Shown here: in pieces, positions 26,855 to 33,740 of the stretch | Position numbering within the stretch: the stretch's first letter is position 1 | How the letters are laid out: the number at the start of each line of letters is the position of its first letter | Assembly: GCA_024508675.1 (NCBI GenBank) | Contig: JANINQ010000021.1 | Span: 558,001 to 622,000, forward strand | Direction: 5' to 3' | DNA length: 64,000 nt | DNA from: Afipia sp. | GTDB taxonomy: Bacteria; Pseudomonadota; Alphaproteobacteria; Rhizobiales; Xanthobacteraceae | The notes under the pieces: model-generated | What the model saw: the letters and a program-made list of their open reading frames with translations, nothing else | The model's database searches: none | Told to the model about the DNA's origin: nothing | Position numbers and translations under genes: made by a program

Positions 26855-26951
26855 TCGTCATGGCCGGGCTCCGTCCCGGCCATCCACGTCTTACCTGCCT
26901 CGTGTTTGTTTCAAAAGACGTGGATGCCCGGCACAAGGCCGGGCATGACGA
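26855..26951. repeat. Palindromic repeat upstream of the dehydratase
   Basis: TCGTCATGGCCGGG at the left pairs with the CCGGGCATGACGA end at right, with matching GACGT blocks inside (CCACGTCTT, AAGACGTGG). It is one of at least three copies of the same family in this window (others at 30911-30995 and 37702-37866). It occupies most of the gap between 26786 and 27002; no gene seen there. Confidence 0.7.
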
Positions 26952-27002
26952 GGATGGACCTCGTTCCGACTTCCGGGATGATTGATCGCTGCCCGCCTTG
27001 AT

Positions 27003-28079
27003 TCAAATGGTCGAAATAGTGTCCGAGGTCAGCCGGAGCCTGCGGGCCAGACGGCGTCGCCAGCGGCGCTTGACCTGTGGCGGGCGTTCACGCGTGACGT
27101 TATCAATGAACGCCTGGGCGCAAGCGCCCCAGCTTCGGGAGGCGGCGAACTCGCGGCAGATGTCGCGCGGGATGTCCAGCGCCGCGAGACAGGCTGCGCG
27201 CAGATCGTTGCTCAGCACACCGACCGGCGCATCGCCGATCACGTCGAGCGGACCGGGCACCGGCAATGCCGCGACAGGGACACCGCTGGCGAGCGCCTCG
27301 AGCAATACGAGGCCGAACGTGTCGGTCTTGCTCGGGAACACGAATACGTCGGCGGCGGAATAGGTCTCGGCAAGCCGTTCGCCCTGCATGGTGCCGAGGA
27401 ACACCGCGTCCGGGAATTTGCGCTCAAGCTCCACGCGCGCAGGACCATCCCCGACCACCACCTTGGTGCCGGGCAGATCGAGTTCGAGAAACGCTTCGAG
27501 ATTCTTTTCGACAGCAACGCGGCCAACCGACAGGAAGATCGGACGCGGCAAAGCCAGATCAAAATCGCGGGGGCGGAACAGATCCGCGTCGACACCGCGC
27601 GACCACAGCACGACATTGCTGAAACCGCGTCCGCGCAGCTCTTCGGCGAGCGCGGGCGTCGCCGCCATCACGGCATCGCTGGCGCCGTGGAAGTAGCGCA
27701 GCGCCGCCCAGATCCACGACTCCGGAATCGGAAAGCGCGCGGACACGTATTCCGGAAAGCGGGTGTGAAAGCTCGTGGTGAACGGCACCTTGTTCTTGAG
27801 GCAATAGCGCCGCACCAGAATGCCGATCGGACCCTCGGTCGCAATATGCACGTAGTCGGGCTGCGCTTCCTCGATCATCCGCGCGATCTTGCCCGGGCTC
27901 GGCAGCGCAAGCTGGATGTCGGCGTAGCTCGGAAGCGAGATGGTGCGGAACGATTGCGGGGTCAGGAACTGGATGTCCACTCCGATGACAGCCGCAGCTT
28001 CGGCCATCTTGGTGAGTGTGCGGACCACACCGTTGACCTGCGGATGCCAGGCGTCGGTTGCGACAAGGATGCGCATCAT
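27003..28079 (-). CDS. GT4-family glycosyltransferase, candidate Agt-type glycolipid synthase
   Basis: Retaining GT-B glycosyltransferase of 358 residues. N-terminus MMRILVATDAWHPQVNGVV is typical of GDP-mannose or UDP-sugar dependent GT4 enzymes that act on lipids. The C-terminal nucleotide-sugar site shows FPSKTDTFGLVLLEALASGV (EX7E-type motif) and GDGPARVELERKFPD. Its ATG overlaps the plcP stop by four bases (ATGA), so the two are coupled. In phosphate-limited bacteria PlcP-made diacylglycerol is glycosylated by such an enzyme to give P-free membrane lipids. The sugar donor is not readable from the sequence. Confidence 0.88.
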   Translation of the reverse strand: MMRILVATDAWHPQVNGVVRTLTKMAEAAAVIGVDIQFLTPQSFRTISLPSYADIQLALPSPGKIARMIEEAQPDYVHIATEGPIGILVRRYCLKNKVPFTTSFHTRFPEYVSARFPIPESWIWAALRYFHGASDAVMAATPALAEELRGRGFSNVVLWSRGVDADLFRPRDFDLALPRPIFLSVGRVAVEKNLEAFLELDLPGTKVVVGDGPARVELERKFPDAVFLGTMQGERLAETYSAADVFVFPSKTDTFGLVLLEALASGVPVAALPVPGPLDVIGDAPVGVLSNDLRAACLAALDIPRDICREFAASRSWGACAQAFIDNVTRERPPQVKRRWRRRLARRLRLTSDTISTI

Positions 28080-28891
28080 GCGGCCTGCGCCGTCGTGACG
28101 CGAGGAACCGGCTGCGTCCGCTGCAGCGGGTGTGTCCATGTCAGGATTTCGAAGCGGCCATCGTCGTGCTCGACCAGCGCGGTGCAGCTTTCAACCCAGT
28201 CGCCGCAGTTCATGTAGCGGATGCCGTTCTCGTCACGGATGGTTGCATAGTGGATGTGGCCGCAGATCACGCCATCGGCGCCGTGACGCTTGGCTTCACC
28301 CGCCAGCGTCTGCTCGAATGCGCCGATATAGTTGACCGCGTTCTTCACCTTCAGCTTCGCCCATTGCGACAGCGACCAGTACGGCCGGCCGAACAGCTTG
28401 CGGAACGCATTGACCAGACGGTTCATCTGGATCGCGAAATCGTAGGCGCGATCGCCGAGATGCGCGAGCCATCGCGCGTTCTGCACAACGAGGTCGAAAA
28501 TATCGCCGTGAATGACGAGATACTTCTTTCCGTCCGCGCCTTCGTGAATCGCAGTCTCGACAACCTCAACGCCGCCGAAATGCGTTCCATAGTAGGAGCG
28601 CAGGAACTCGTCGTGATTGCCGGGGATGTAGATGACCTTGGCGCCCTTGCGGACCCTGCGCAGCATCTTCTGCACGAAATCGTTGTGGGATTGCGGCCAG
28701 TGCCAGTTCGACTTCAGTGCCCACCCGTCGATGATGTCACCGACCAGATAAATCGTATCGGCGTCGTGGCAGCGGAGGAAATCAAGAAGGCGGTCGGCCT
28801 GCGAGCCGCGGGCTCCGAGATGGACGTCGGAGATGAACAAGGTGCGAAAGCGTCGTTCGGAACCGCTATCGCTGATAGCCTGTCTTTCCAT
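28076..28891 (-). CDS. plcP: PlcP-like metallophosphoesterase (phospholipid lipase C candidate)
   Basis: Calcineurin-fold phosphoesterase, 271 residues, often annotated as UDP-2,3-diacylglucosamine diphosphatase. All metal motifs are present: FISDVHLGARG (residue 19), YLVGDIIDGW, IPGNHDEFLRSYYGTHFGG, LVIHGDIFD and ICGHIHYATI. The sequence pattern (SLSQWAKLKVKNAVNYIGAF) matches Sinorhizobium PlcP as I recall it, which cleaves phosphatidylcholine to diacylglycerol under phosphate starvation. An exact Pho box ends 23 bases upstream of the ATG. Downstream, a glycosyltransferase overlaps by 4 bp. Distinction from LpxH rests on this context. Confidence 0.86.
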   Translation of the reverse strand: MERQAISDSGSERRFRTLFISDVHLGARGSQADRLLDFLRCHDADTIYLVGDIIDGWALKSNWHWPQSHNDFVQKMLRRVRKGAKVIYIPGNHDEFLRSYYGTHFGGVEVVETAIHEGADGKKYLVIHGDIFDLVVQNARWLAHLGDRAYDFAIQMNRLVNAFRKLFGRPYWSLSQWAKLKVKNAVNYIGAFEQTLAGEAKRHGADGVICGHIHYATIRDENGIRYMNCGDWVESCTALVEHDDGRFEILTWTHPLQRTQPVPRVTTAQAA

Positions 28892-28914
28892 GAGCGAGCC
28901 CTTATCAAAAGTTC

Positions 28915-28932
28915 ATGACAGCGCGATGACAG
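28915..28932 (-). promoter_or_regulatory. Exact Pho box before plcP
   Basis: On the minus strand the bases read CTGTCAT-CGCG-CTGTCAT, identical to the rhizobial PhoB consensus CTGTCAT-N4-CTGTCAT at all 14 fixed positions. It begins 2 bases after the pmtA stop and ends 23 bases before the plcP ATG. A possible -10 (GATAAG) follows. With uniform bases, such a match is expected about 0.0005 times on both strands of this window. Confidence 0.88.
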
Positions 28933-28933
28933 A

Positions 28934-29593
28934 TCATGCCGCCTGTGAACTTGCCGTACGCTCGAAACAAACCAGTGTGTAAATGCCGAAAGGCGCAACT
29001 TTCCGCCGCTCAATCAGGGTCGTGCCGGCATTTGATTGCGCCCATGCCTGCAGCCGTCCGAACGGAAATTCGGGGCGAAGGCCGAGCGCACGGGTTTTCT
29101 TGGCAGCCCAGCGTTCGACGGCGGCGGCAACGCCGACCTCGGAGTAAAGGTGGTTCACGAGAATGATGCGGCCGCCCGGCTTCACCACACGGTGGCACTC
29201 GGACAGCACCTGCTCGGGATTAGCGACCAGGGTGATGACGAACTGCGCGACAACACAATCGAACGTCGCGTCTTCGAACGTCATGTTGTGCGCGTCCATC
29301 TGATGGACGGCCTTGACGAAGGGATACTTGCCGCTCGCCATCTTGGCGCGCGCCTTCTCCAGCATCGGCGTGCTCATGTCGATGCCGGTGATCTCGGTGC
29401 TGTTGTCGTAGTCGTCGAACGAAAGCCCGGTGCCGACACCAACTTCGAGGATTTTTCCGCCGATCGAGCGGGCTGCCGCGGCGGCTGCACGGCGGCCCTT
29501 CACCATCACCGGGCCGCAGACGGCGTCATAGATCGGCGCCCAACGTGCATAGGCGGTTTCAACGACATTTTTTTCGAGATCGGACGAGCGCAT
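28934..29593 (-). CDS. pmtA: PmtA-type phospholipid N-methyltransferase
   Basis: SAM-dependent methyltransferase of 219 residues. The N-terminal AYARWAPIYDAVCGPVMVKG is typical of the Rhodobacter-type phosphatidylethanolamine N-methyltransferases; SAM motif I is ILEVGVGTGLSFDDYD near residue 48, with GIDMSTPMLEKA and VKPGGRIILVNHLYSE following. It would methylate phosphatidylethanolamine to phosphatidylcholine, the substrate of PlcP. It lies directly upstream of the Pho box and plcP on the same strand. A UbiE-like menaquinone role is less likely from the N-terminus. Confidence 0.87.
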   Translation of the reverse strand: MRSSDLEKNVVETAYARWAPIYDAVCGPVMVKGRRAAAAAARSIGGKILEVGVGTGLSFDDYDNSTEITGIDMSTPMLEKARAKMASGKYPFVKAVHQMDAHNMTFEDATFDCVVAQFVITLVANPEQVLSECHRVVKPGGRIILVNHLYSEVGVAAAVERWAAKKTRALGLRPEFPFGRLQAWAQSNAGTTLIERRKVAPFGIYTLVCFERTASSQAA

Positions 29594-29701
29594 CGCGGTT
29601 CCAGTAAGCGGTCTGAGGAATCAGATTTTGTTTCGCTTACTGGCGATTAGCAGCGGAGTACGACAAACAGGCGACAGGCGCGTCAGGTTGTCGCGTGGCT
29701 G

Positions 29702-30502
29702 TCAATAGAAGGGGTGAAAGTGGTGGATCGGCCCATGGCCGTGTCCGACATTCAGCCGGTTCGCTGCGGCGATAGCGGCGCTGATATAGGCCTTGGCGTC
29801 GCGAACGGAACGCTCAAGGCCATGCCCCTTGGCAAGACCCGCCGCGATGGACGACGACAGCGAGCAGCCGGTGCCGTGGGTGTTGGCGGTCGCAATCCGC
29901 GGCGCAGCGAGCCGGATCACGGAATTCGCGTCGATCAGATAATCCGCGCTCTCCGGCCCGTGTCCATGACCACCCTTGATCAGAACCGCGGGACAGCCGA
30001 GGGAGAGCAATCGCCTGCCCTGCTGTTCGATAGCCTGCTCGCTTTCCGCAATGCCTTCGTTCAGCAACGCAGCCGCTTCCGGCAGGTTCGGCGTGATCAG
30101 GTGCGCGCGTGGAAAGAGTTTGGTGCGCAGCGCATCGACCGCATCCGATGACAGCAAGCGGTCGCCGGAGGTCGCGACCATCACGGGATCGAACACGACA
30201 TGCGGCGGCGACCAGCGGTCAAGGCCCGCGACGATCGCATCGATGGCCTCAGCCCGCGCCACCATACCGATCTTCACTGCCTTCACGTCGAGGTCGCTGA
30301 ACACGGCGTCGATCTGCGCGGTGATGAAGTCAGCCGGGACATCGTGGATGCCGGTCACGCCTTTGGTGTTCTGCGCCGTCAGCGCGGTGATGACGGAAGC
30401 GCCGTAAACGCCAAGAGCGGAAAAGGTCTTGAGGTCGGCCTGAATCCCCGCGCCGCCGCCCGAATCCGAACCGGCAATGGTGAGCGCAATCGGTATGCTC
30501 AT
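29702..30502 (-). CDS. thiD: Hydroxymethylpyrimidine/phosphomethylpyrimidine kinase
   Basis: Ribokinase-fold kinase of thiamin synthesis, 266 residues, phosphorylating HMP and HMP-P. N-terminal substrate site GSDSGGGAGIQADLKTFSA at residue 10 and C-terminal anion hole TANTHGTGCSLSSSIAAGLA are diagnostic. The ATG at 30502 gives the usual MSIPIALTIAG start. No THI-box-like TPP riboswitch is visible in the 143 bases upstream. The gene stands alone between pmtA and an oppositely oriented small gene. Confidence 0.94.
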   Translation of the reverse strand: MSIPIALTIAGSDSGGGAGIQADLKTFSALGVYGASVITALTAQNTKGVTGIHDVPADFITAQIDAVFSDLDVKAVKIGMVARAEAIDAIVAGLDRWSPPHVVFDPVMVATSGDRLLSSDAVDALRTKLFPRAHLITPNLPEAAALLNEGIAESEQAIEQQGRRLLSLGCPAVLIKGGHGHGPESADYLIDANSVIRLAAPRIATANTHGTGCSLSSSIAAGLAKGHGLERSVRDAKAYISAAIAAANRLNVGHGHGPIHHFHPFY

Positions 30503-30645
30503 GGCTCTCTCAACGGATGTTCCCGGCTCCTGCCATCCTGCTCTAACCCGTTGAATAAACGCGAGCAAGCTACCTTGCCACAGACACCGGATTTGGCTCT
30601 ATTGCGGCTCAGAAGACCTTTTATTGCCTTGCCGGAGAAACAGCG

Positions 30646-30888
30646 ATGGTCCCCTTCTTTGTCCAGATCAAATGCAAGCTGGGCCAGTCCTACACAGTCG
30701 CCAATGCGATTGCCGAGGCCGAAATCGCCTCCGAAATCTATTCCACGGCGGGCGACTATGACCTGCTGGTGAAGTTCTACGTCGACAGCGGGACGGACAT
30801 CGGCCACTTCGTGAACGAGAAGCTGCAGGTCATTCCCGGCATCCAGGACACCTACACCATCATCACCTTCAAGGCGTTCGGGGTGTGA
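30646..30888 (+). CDS. Stand-alone Lrp/AsnC ligand-binding domain (RAM) protein
   Basis: An 80-residue protein that is only the C-terminal half of an Lrp regulator. It has the alpha-beta sandwich pattern VPFFVQIKCKLGQSYTVANA, SEIYSTAGDYDLLVKFYVDS and IPGIQDTYTIITFKAFGV, without a helix-turn-helix. Such proteins form ring-shaped oligomers that bind amino acids and may modify full-length Lrp activity. It starts with GGAGA upstream. It is followed by a palindromic repeat and a converging transporter gene. Confidence 0.93.
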   Translation: MVPFFVQIKCKLGQSYTVANAIAEAEIASEIYSTAGDYDLLVKFYVDSGTDIGHFVNEKLQVIPGIQDTYTIITFKAFGV

Positions 30889-30910
30889 GAAACTGACCTG
30901 ATCTCTCCAC

Positions 30911-30995
30911 CGTCATGCCCGGCCTTGTGCCGGGCATCCACGACTTTCAGTGCCAGCCAAAGACGTGGATGGCCGGGACAAGCCCGGCCATGACG
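30911..30995. repeat. Palindromic repeat between converging genes
   Basis: CGTCATGCCCGG at the left and CCGGCCATGACG at the right pair, each flanked by a GCCGG/CCGGC hairpin and internal CCACG/CGTGG blocks. Same family as 26855-26951. It sits between the RAM gene and the EamA gene and probably stops transcription from both. Confidence 0.7.
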
Positions 30996-31017
30996 AACTC
31001 TGAAATCACGCCGCCTC

Positions 31018-31995
31018 TCACGCCGCCCTGGCTTCTTCCGCCACCGGCGCATCAGGATTTTCCTCATCGTCCGCCATGGTGGCGATGGCTGCGACCGGCG
31101 TGTCGCGCAGCCGCTTCAGGCCGAGATAGCGCTCGCGCAGGATGACGAAGATTCCGGCGCTGGCGACGATGATCGCACCGATCACAACATAAGGCGTCGG
31201 CACTTCGCCGAAGAACCAGTAGCCGAGCATGAAGGCCCACAGCATCGCGGTGTAGTCGAACGGCGCGAGAAACGATGCCGGCGCGTAGCGATAGCTGTCG
31301 GTGAAGAAAATCTGTCCGAGGCCGCCCGCGATACCGATCCCGGCCAGCACCGCAACATCCTGCCATGTGGACGGGATGCGCCAGCCGAATGGCGCGGTCA
31401 GCAGCGAGACCAGCAATACGAGAATGGTCATGAAAATCACAATGGACGACGTCGTCTCGGTCGCGGTCAGGCGCCTGATCTGGATCGATGCGCCGCCCGC
31501 GGTGAAGGCATTGGTCAGCGCGAACAGGATGCCCACGATCATCGCGGCCGTCAGCGCGGCGTGATCGCGGAAGTAAGGCATCAGCATCAGGATCACGCCG
31601 CAGAAACCGAAGGCAACCGCGGACCAGCGATAGGCGTGAACCTTCTCCTTCAGGAACACCGCCGCGAAGATCACGGTGATGAGCGGCGACGCGAACGCAA
31701 TGGCAGTGAAGTCCGCAATCGGAATCCGGGCCAGCGCGGCGAATGTTGCAAACGTGCCGACCACGCTGAACACGCCGCGCAGCAAATGCTCCTTCGGGCG
31801 CTCGGTCCGCAACGCACCCTTGAGCTGCCCGCGCCAGCCGAACACAATCAGGATCGGGATCAGCGCGAACATCGAGCGGAAAAACGCGACCTGCCCCTCC
31901 GGATACGCTCCGCCGAGATAACGCACCTGGGCGCCCATGATCGCGAACATCAGGGTGCTGGCGACCTTGAATGAGACGGCTTTGACGATATGCAT
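31018..31995 (-). CDS. EamA/DMT-family transporter
   Basis: A 325-residue inner-membrane protein with ten predicted helices in two EamA repeats; the first begins KVASTLMFAIMGAQVRYLG, and the second ends in PYVVIGAIIVASAGIFVILR. Family members export metabolites or amino acids, and the substrate cannot be read. The C-terminus carries a short acidic tail. The ATG at 31995 is chosen since the upstream reading is basic and unlike the family. Single gene. Confidence 0.9.
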   Translation of the reverse strand: MHIVKAVSFKVASTLMFAIMGAQVRYLGGAYPEGQVAFFRSMFALIPILIVFGWRGQLKGALRTERPKEHLLRGVFSVVGTFATFAALARIPIADFTAIAFASPLITVIFAAVFLKEKVHAYRWSAVAFGFCGVILMLMPYFRDHAALTAAMIVGILFALTNAFTAGGASIQIRRLTATETTSSIVIFMTILVLLVSLLTAPFGWRIPSTWQDVAVLAGIGIAGGLGQIFFTDSYRYAPASFLAPFDYTAMLWAFMLGYWFFGEVPTPYVVIGAIIVASAGIFVILRERYLGLKRLRDTPVAAIATMADDEENPDAPVAEEARAA

Positions 31996-32120
31996 GGAAA
32001 AAATAAGAGAATCCGGGGGCAATTTTCGGCCCGACAAAGCACGTCGCGGCAGCCGGGGAAAGCCCGGCAGCAACATGGCTTCATGCGACTTCCTGCAGAG
32101 GTCGCGTCCCGTTCCGGGAC

Positions 32121-33032
32121 CTAGCCCTTCCTGGGGCGCGGAGGTCCATCCACCGCCGGCAGAGACTTGAGATAGGCCGCCATCGCCGCGCGGTCCTCGT
32201 CACTGAGTTCCGAGGTGTTCTTGATCACGCGCACCATCGAGCCGCCGGCGGTGTCTCCGCCAGGCGTTTCTCCAGTCTTGAGGAACCAGGCGATATCCTT
32301 CTCGCTCCAGTCCTTGAGGCCCTTCCGGGTGATGTTCGGAACCCAGCCCTCGCCTTCCGGGTTTGGCCCGCCGGCGAAGCGCTGCGACGCCACGATGCCG
32401 CCGAGAAAATTGCGCGGGCTGTGGCACTCGGCGCAATGGCCGAGGCCGTTGACCAGATAGGCGCCGCGATTCCACGCCGTCGACTGCTTCGGGTCCGGGA
32501 CGAACGGCTTGTCATCCATGAAGAGGAATTTCCATCCGCCGACGAGCCGGCGGATGTTGAAGGGAAACTTCACATCGTGCGGACGCGCGCGACCCGAGAG
32601 CGGCGGCAGGGTTTTGATGTAGGCGAACAGGTCGCGAATATCGTTGTCGGTCGCGTGGACATAAGACCCGTAAGGAAACGACGGATAGTAATGCTCGCCG
32701 GCGGGCGATGTGCCGTGCTTCACCGCGTTGATGAAATCTACTTCACCCCAGTTGCCGATGCCGTTCTGCTTGTGCGGCGAGATGTTCGGCACATGGAAGG
32801 TACCGAACGGCGACGGGATCGCGAGGCCTCCACCGAGCATGGTGCGCGGCTCGCCCGCCACGCCATGACACGACGCACAGCCTCCGGCATCGAACACCGC
32901 TTTGCCGTTGGCGACATTTGGGGTGTAGGCAGGCAAGGCCGCTGCGGACACAATCACGGGCTTTGTGACGAGCCAGAAAACGCCGACGCCGGCAATCAAG
33001 GCAACAAGCGCTAACAGAAAGAGTTTTCGCAT
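32121..33032 (-). CDS. Membrane-anchored diheme cytochrome c
   Basis: A 303-residue protein with an N-terminal hydrophobic segment (LFLLALVALIAGVGVFWLV) and two cytochrome c domains, heme sites CASCH near residue 50 and CAECH near residue 203. Likely Met ligands lie in both halves. The layout resembles the cytochrome subunits of alcohol, aldehyde and nicotinate dehydrogenases, which take electrons from molybdenum or PQQ enzymes. An orphan Mo-hydroxylase subunit lies just upstream on the same strand, so it may be its acceptor. The start is chosen for the signal. Confidence 0.9.
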   Translation of the reverse strand: MRKLFLLALVALIAGVGVFWLVTKPVIVSAAALPAYTPNVANGKAVFDAGGCASCHGVAGEPRTMLGGGLAIPSPFGTFHVPNISPHKQNGIGNWGEVDFINAVKHGTSPAGEHYYPSFPYGSYVHATDNDIRDLFAYIKTLPPLSGRARPHDVKFPFNIRRLVGGWKFLFMDDKPFVPDPKQSTAWNRGAYLVNGLGHCAECHSPRNFLGGIVASQRFAGGPNPEGEGWVPNITRKGLKDWSEKDIAWFLKTGETPGGDTAGGSMVRVIKNTSELSDEDRAAMAAYLKSLPAVDGPPRPRKG

Positions 33033-33052
33033 GACGCCCGCTCCGCAGAGAC

Positions 33053-33171
33053 CGTCATTGCGAGCCACCGGGCCTGCTTCGCCGGCCCGATGATAAACTC
33101 CGCGAAGCAATCCACTCTTTAATAAAGACAAGAGCTGGATTGCTTCGTCGCAAAGTCTCCTCGCAATGACG
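33053..33171. repeat. Inverted repeat between the two cytochrome genes
   Basis: CGTCATTGCGAG (33053-33064) and CTCGCAATGACG (33160-33171) are perfect inverted copies, with further GAAGCAATCCA/TGGATTGCTTC complementarity inside. This type of repeat (ends CGTCATTGCGAG) recurs in many proteobacteria. It occupies nearly the whole gap. Confidence 0.75.
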
Positions 33172-33177
33172 AGTGAT

Positions 33178-33627
33178 TTAGCTGTTCTTCACGCGATAGG
33201 TTTCATGGCAACCCGAGCATGACTTGCCGATGGTCGGCAATGTCGCCTTCAGGCTGTCGGCATCCTTGATCTTGCCTTTAGCCTCGGTCACGGCCTTGGC
33301 GAAATTGGCCACGGCTGCGTCGAAGCCCGCCTTGTCGTCCCATATCTTGGGTGACGGCGTATATTCGCTGGTCTGCTTCACATCCTTGACGCTGGCCGGA
33401 TAGAACGACGGCAGCTTCTTGGCGGAATCCTCGAGCTGCGCCAGAGCGCTATCAATCGCAGCCTGGTCGTAGGGCTTGTCGCCGCGCGCCATCGGGCTGA
33501 GCGTGCCGCCAAGGGCTTTGCCGTTTGCCTTCATGTTCGCATGACTCTGCTCGATCAGATCCTGCTGCGCCACCACGGCCGTGGCACCGAAAAGGATCGC
33601 AGCAACAACAAGAACAGCACGCTTCAT
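33178..33627 (-). CDS. Cytochrome c-prime / c-556-like protein
   Basis: Class II cytochrome, 149 residues, with signal peptide (AVLVVAAILFGATAVVAQ). The single heme motif CSGCH stands near the C-terminus (GKSCSGCHETYRVKN), as in four-helix-bundle cytochromes c-prime and c-556. Met ligation is possible from MKANGKALGG or MARGDK, but cannot be decided. It is upstream of the diheme cytochrome and downstream of the Mo-hydroxylase gene on the same strand. Role: electron transfer or NO/O2 interaction. Confidence 0.92.
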   Translation of the reverse strand: MKRAVLVVAAILFGATAVVAQQDLIEQSHANMKANGKALGGTLSPMARGDKPYDQAAIDSALAQLEDSAKKLPSFYPASVKDVKQTSEYTPSPKIWDDKAGFDAAVANFAKAVTEAKGKIKDADSLKATLPTIGKSCSGCHETYRVKNS

Positions 33628-33740
33628 CGTATATTTCCTTCCCTGAGCTTAAAGTAACGCTTCACTTGAATGTCCGCCAGAATCGACCACTCCCGTCACC
33701 CGCTGACAAGGCCAACAATTTTTTCACGGGACGGGAATTT

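Noticed and set aside
26982-28217. 411-codon forward frame opposite the GT4 gene
   Set aside because: Antisense to a gene with clear GT4 motifs and a 4-bp overlap with plcP.
30503-30645. TPP riboswitch before thiD
   Set aside because: No THI-box core (CTGAGA) or paired arms found upstream of thiD.
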